Of a stretch of DNA of 64,000 nt, positions 62,819 to 64,000 are shown piece by piece. Origin of the DNA: Gigantopelta aegis. Taxonomy: Eukaryota; Mollusca; Gastropoda; Neomphalida; Peltospiridae. Within the stretch, counting starts at the first letter, position 1. The number at the start of each line of letters is the position of its first letter. The notes under the pieces were generated by a model. It was given only the letters and a program-made list of their open reading frames with translations. It was not told the DNA's origin and did no database searches. The stretch is taken from positions 43,124,567-43,188,566 of the forward strand of contig NC_054712.1 in the NCBI RefSeq assembly GCF_016097555.1. The letters run 5' to 3'. The position numbers were made by a program, and so were the translations under genes.

Positions 62819-63105
62819 CTGGGATATGGCTCGATGGTAGAGCGTTTGCGTGAGGTGTGATGTCTTGTAGGATTAATCACCTTTGATAGACCAAGTTTCC
62901 CACATTCTGGTCTATGTGTCACCACTGGTACATCAACGGCTGTGGTATGTGCTGTCCTGTTTGGGGAAGTCTCTACTAGTTTCATTGCTTCTTGTTGGTG
63001 AGCATATCACCAAAAGTGTTGAAATAACAATATGTTAGACACCAAATAGTCATATATATAACTAAGGTGCCGTTAAAGAAAACTTGTTTCCTTGCCAGAG
63101 TTAAT
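62819..63105 (+). mobile_element. diverged SINE with a different tRNA-like head
   Basis: Begins GGGATATGGCTCGATGGTAG with AGCG, a good tRNA A-box-like segment unlike heads A and B. The body is recognisable (GGCTGTGGTATGTGCTGTCC) and the tail is weak. Older than the others. Confidence 0.5.
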
Positions 63106-63540
63106 TATTAAATAAATATATACCAGTCAGATATGTACACAAACATAAATTAATTGTTATATTTTCAGTTAGTACTGTATGTTTTAATGTTTGTAGAATG
63201 CCTGCAAAAGCCAAACTTTTCTGTCATAAAAGTGAATGTGTAAGGACTAAATCTAGCTATATAATTATTAAGTTAATATTCTGAATTAAATCCGTAAGAC
63301 TTAGCATCCACTCAGAGGATCTAGAAAACCAGGAGACTCAATCTGTTTATGGTATTTATATTTAGTAAGCAGACTCAGTTTGATGAGGTAATTTGCTTTT
63401 GGGTGAGATAAACATAACTTTTTTTCTATTTTGAAATTAAAAATTACTTTATCTGTTTTTCTGGAATGTTATTTTAATATACAATTTTAATATGCTTGTT
63501 CAAATTATTGGATGCAGCTTTGTTTCCCAAATTTTCTGTC
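63106..63540. other. no recognised feature
   Basis: AT-rich; no exon, repeat family or motif could be supported here. Confidence 0.5.
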
Positions 63541-63915
63541 ATGATGCATTAAGGCTTAATGGATGGACAAGTAATTGGATGGATGGATAGATGGATGCAT
63601 AGATGGATGGATTGATTGATGCATAAATGGATGGATAGATGGATGGATAGATGGATGGATGGATAGATGGATGGATTGATGAATGTATAAATGGATGGAT
63701 AGATGGATGCATAGATGGATACATAGATGGACAAGTAATTGGATGGATAGATGGATGGATAGATGGATAGATAGATGGATGGATAGATGGATGGATTGAT
63801 GGATTCATAGATGGATTCATAGATGGATGGATAGATGGATGCATACATGGATGGATAGATGGATGTATAGATGGATGGATAGATGGATGCATAGATGGAT
63901 GGATAGATGGATGCA
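63541..63915. repeat. (GGAT/AGAT)n satellite
   Basis: About 370 bp of TGGATGGATAGA-type steps with TGCAT variants. Open frames here are low-complexity and not genes. Confidence 0.92.
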
Positions 63916-64000
63916 TATGTGTGTCAGTATTAAGTGGATGGAAGGTTGTTGTTGAGTTTTTAATGGGTAAGTAGATGGGTGGGCTTTGTTTTTGAAGGTG

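Noticed and set aside
63539-63916. Long open frames encoding HPSIHPSI-type repeats
   Set aside because: They arise from the GGAT satellite and have no other coding features.

Overview
The window looks like a stretch of an AT-rich, repeat-packed mollusc nuclear genome, most likely a marine gastropod or a related lophotrochozoan. The evidence is three animal genes with introns, more than 25 tRNA-derived SINE copies, many short inverted-repeat DNA elements and two solo LTRs. The species call is an inference from repeat style and gene content; no species-specific marker was recognised.

Three genes are supported. (1) DAD1, on the minus strand with coding exons at 9175-8965 and 4434-4304, encodes a 113-residue subunit of the oligosaccharyltransferase complex. 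(2) A ZNF507-like gene on the plus strand has its whole 1294-residue coding sequence in one exon (17423-21307), with about 19 C2H2 fingers. A candidate promoter and non-coding first exon lie near 12293-12402. (3) A ZFP64 orthologue on the plus strand has coding exons at 37541-39475, 41315-41551, 44075-44147, 46773-46975, 48960-50033, 51000-51784, 52246-52552 and 57230-57343. All splice phases agree. A tiny first coding exon is possible at 35482-35494, and the 3' end probably lies beyond the window.

The most striking feature is in ZFP64. Intron 5 is almost entirely a tandem array of its own 3' splice site. A 57-bp unit carries a branch-point-like sequence, a pyrimidine-rich stretch, the acceptor AG and the first part of the next exon. 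It occurs about 21 times in near-identical form, after about seven older, diverged copies. Because 57 is a multiple of three, the seven most downstream acceptors are all in frame. Intron 2 of the same gene holds a second, older array of five or six acceptor copies, broken by a Tc1 element with an intact transposase gene. In intron 3 a repeat has inserted exactly at the 5' splice site, and its target-site duplication has copied the donor. Three introns of one gene therefore carry duplicated splice sites.

The rest is mobile-element territory. SINEs with at least two different tRNA-like heads and three different 3' tails share a central body. Several sit inside one another with clear target-site duplications. 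There are hAT-like, Tigger/pogo-like, PIF/Harbinger-like and TTAA-flanked non-autonomous elements, foldback hairpins, microsatellites, long poly-C/poly-G runs, and two solo LTRs of one family in opposite orientation. No genuine tRNA, rRNA, CRISPR or prokaryote-type features were seen.
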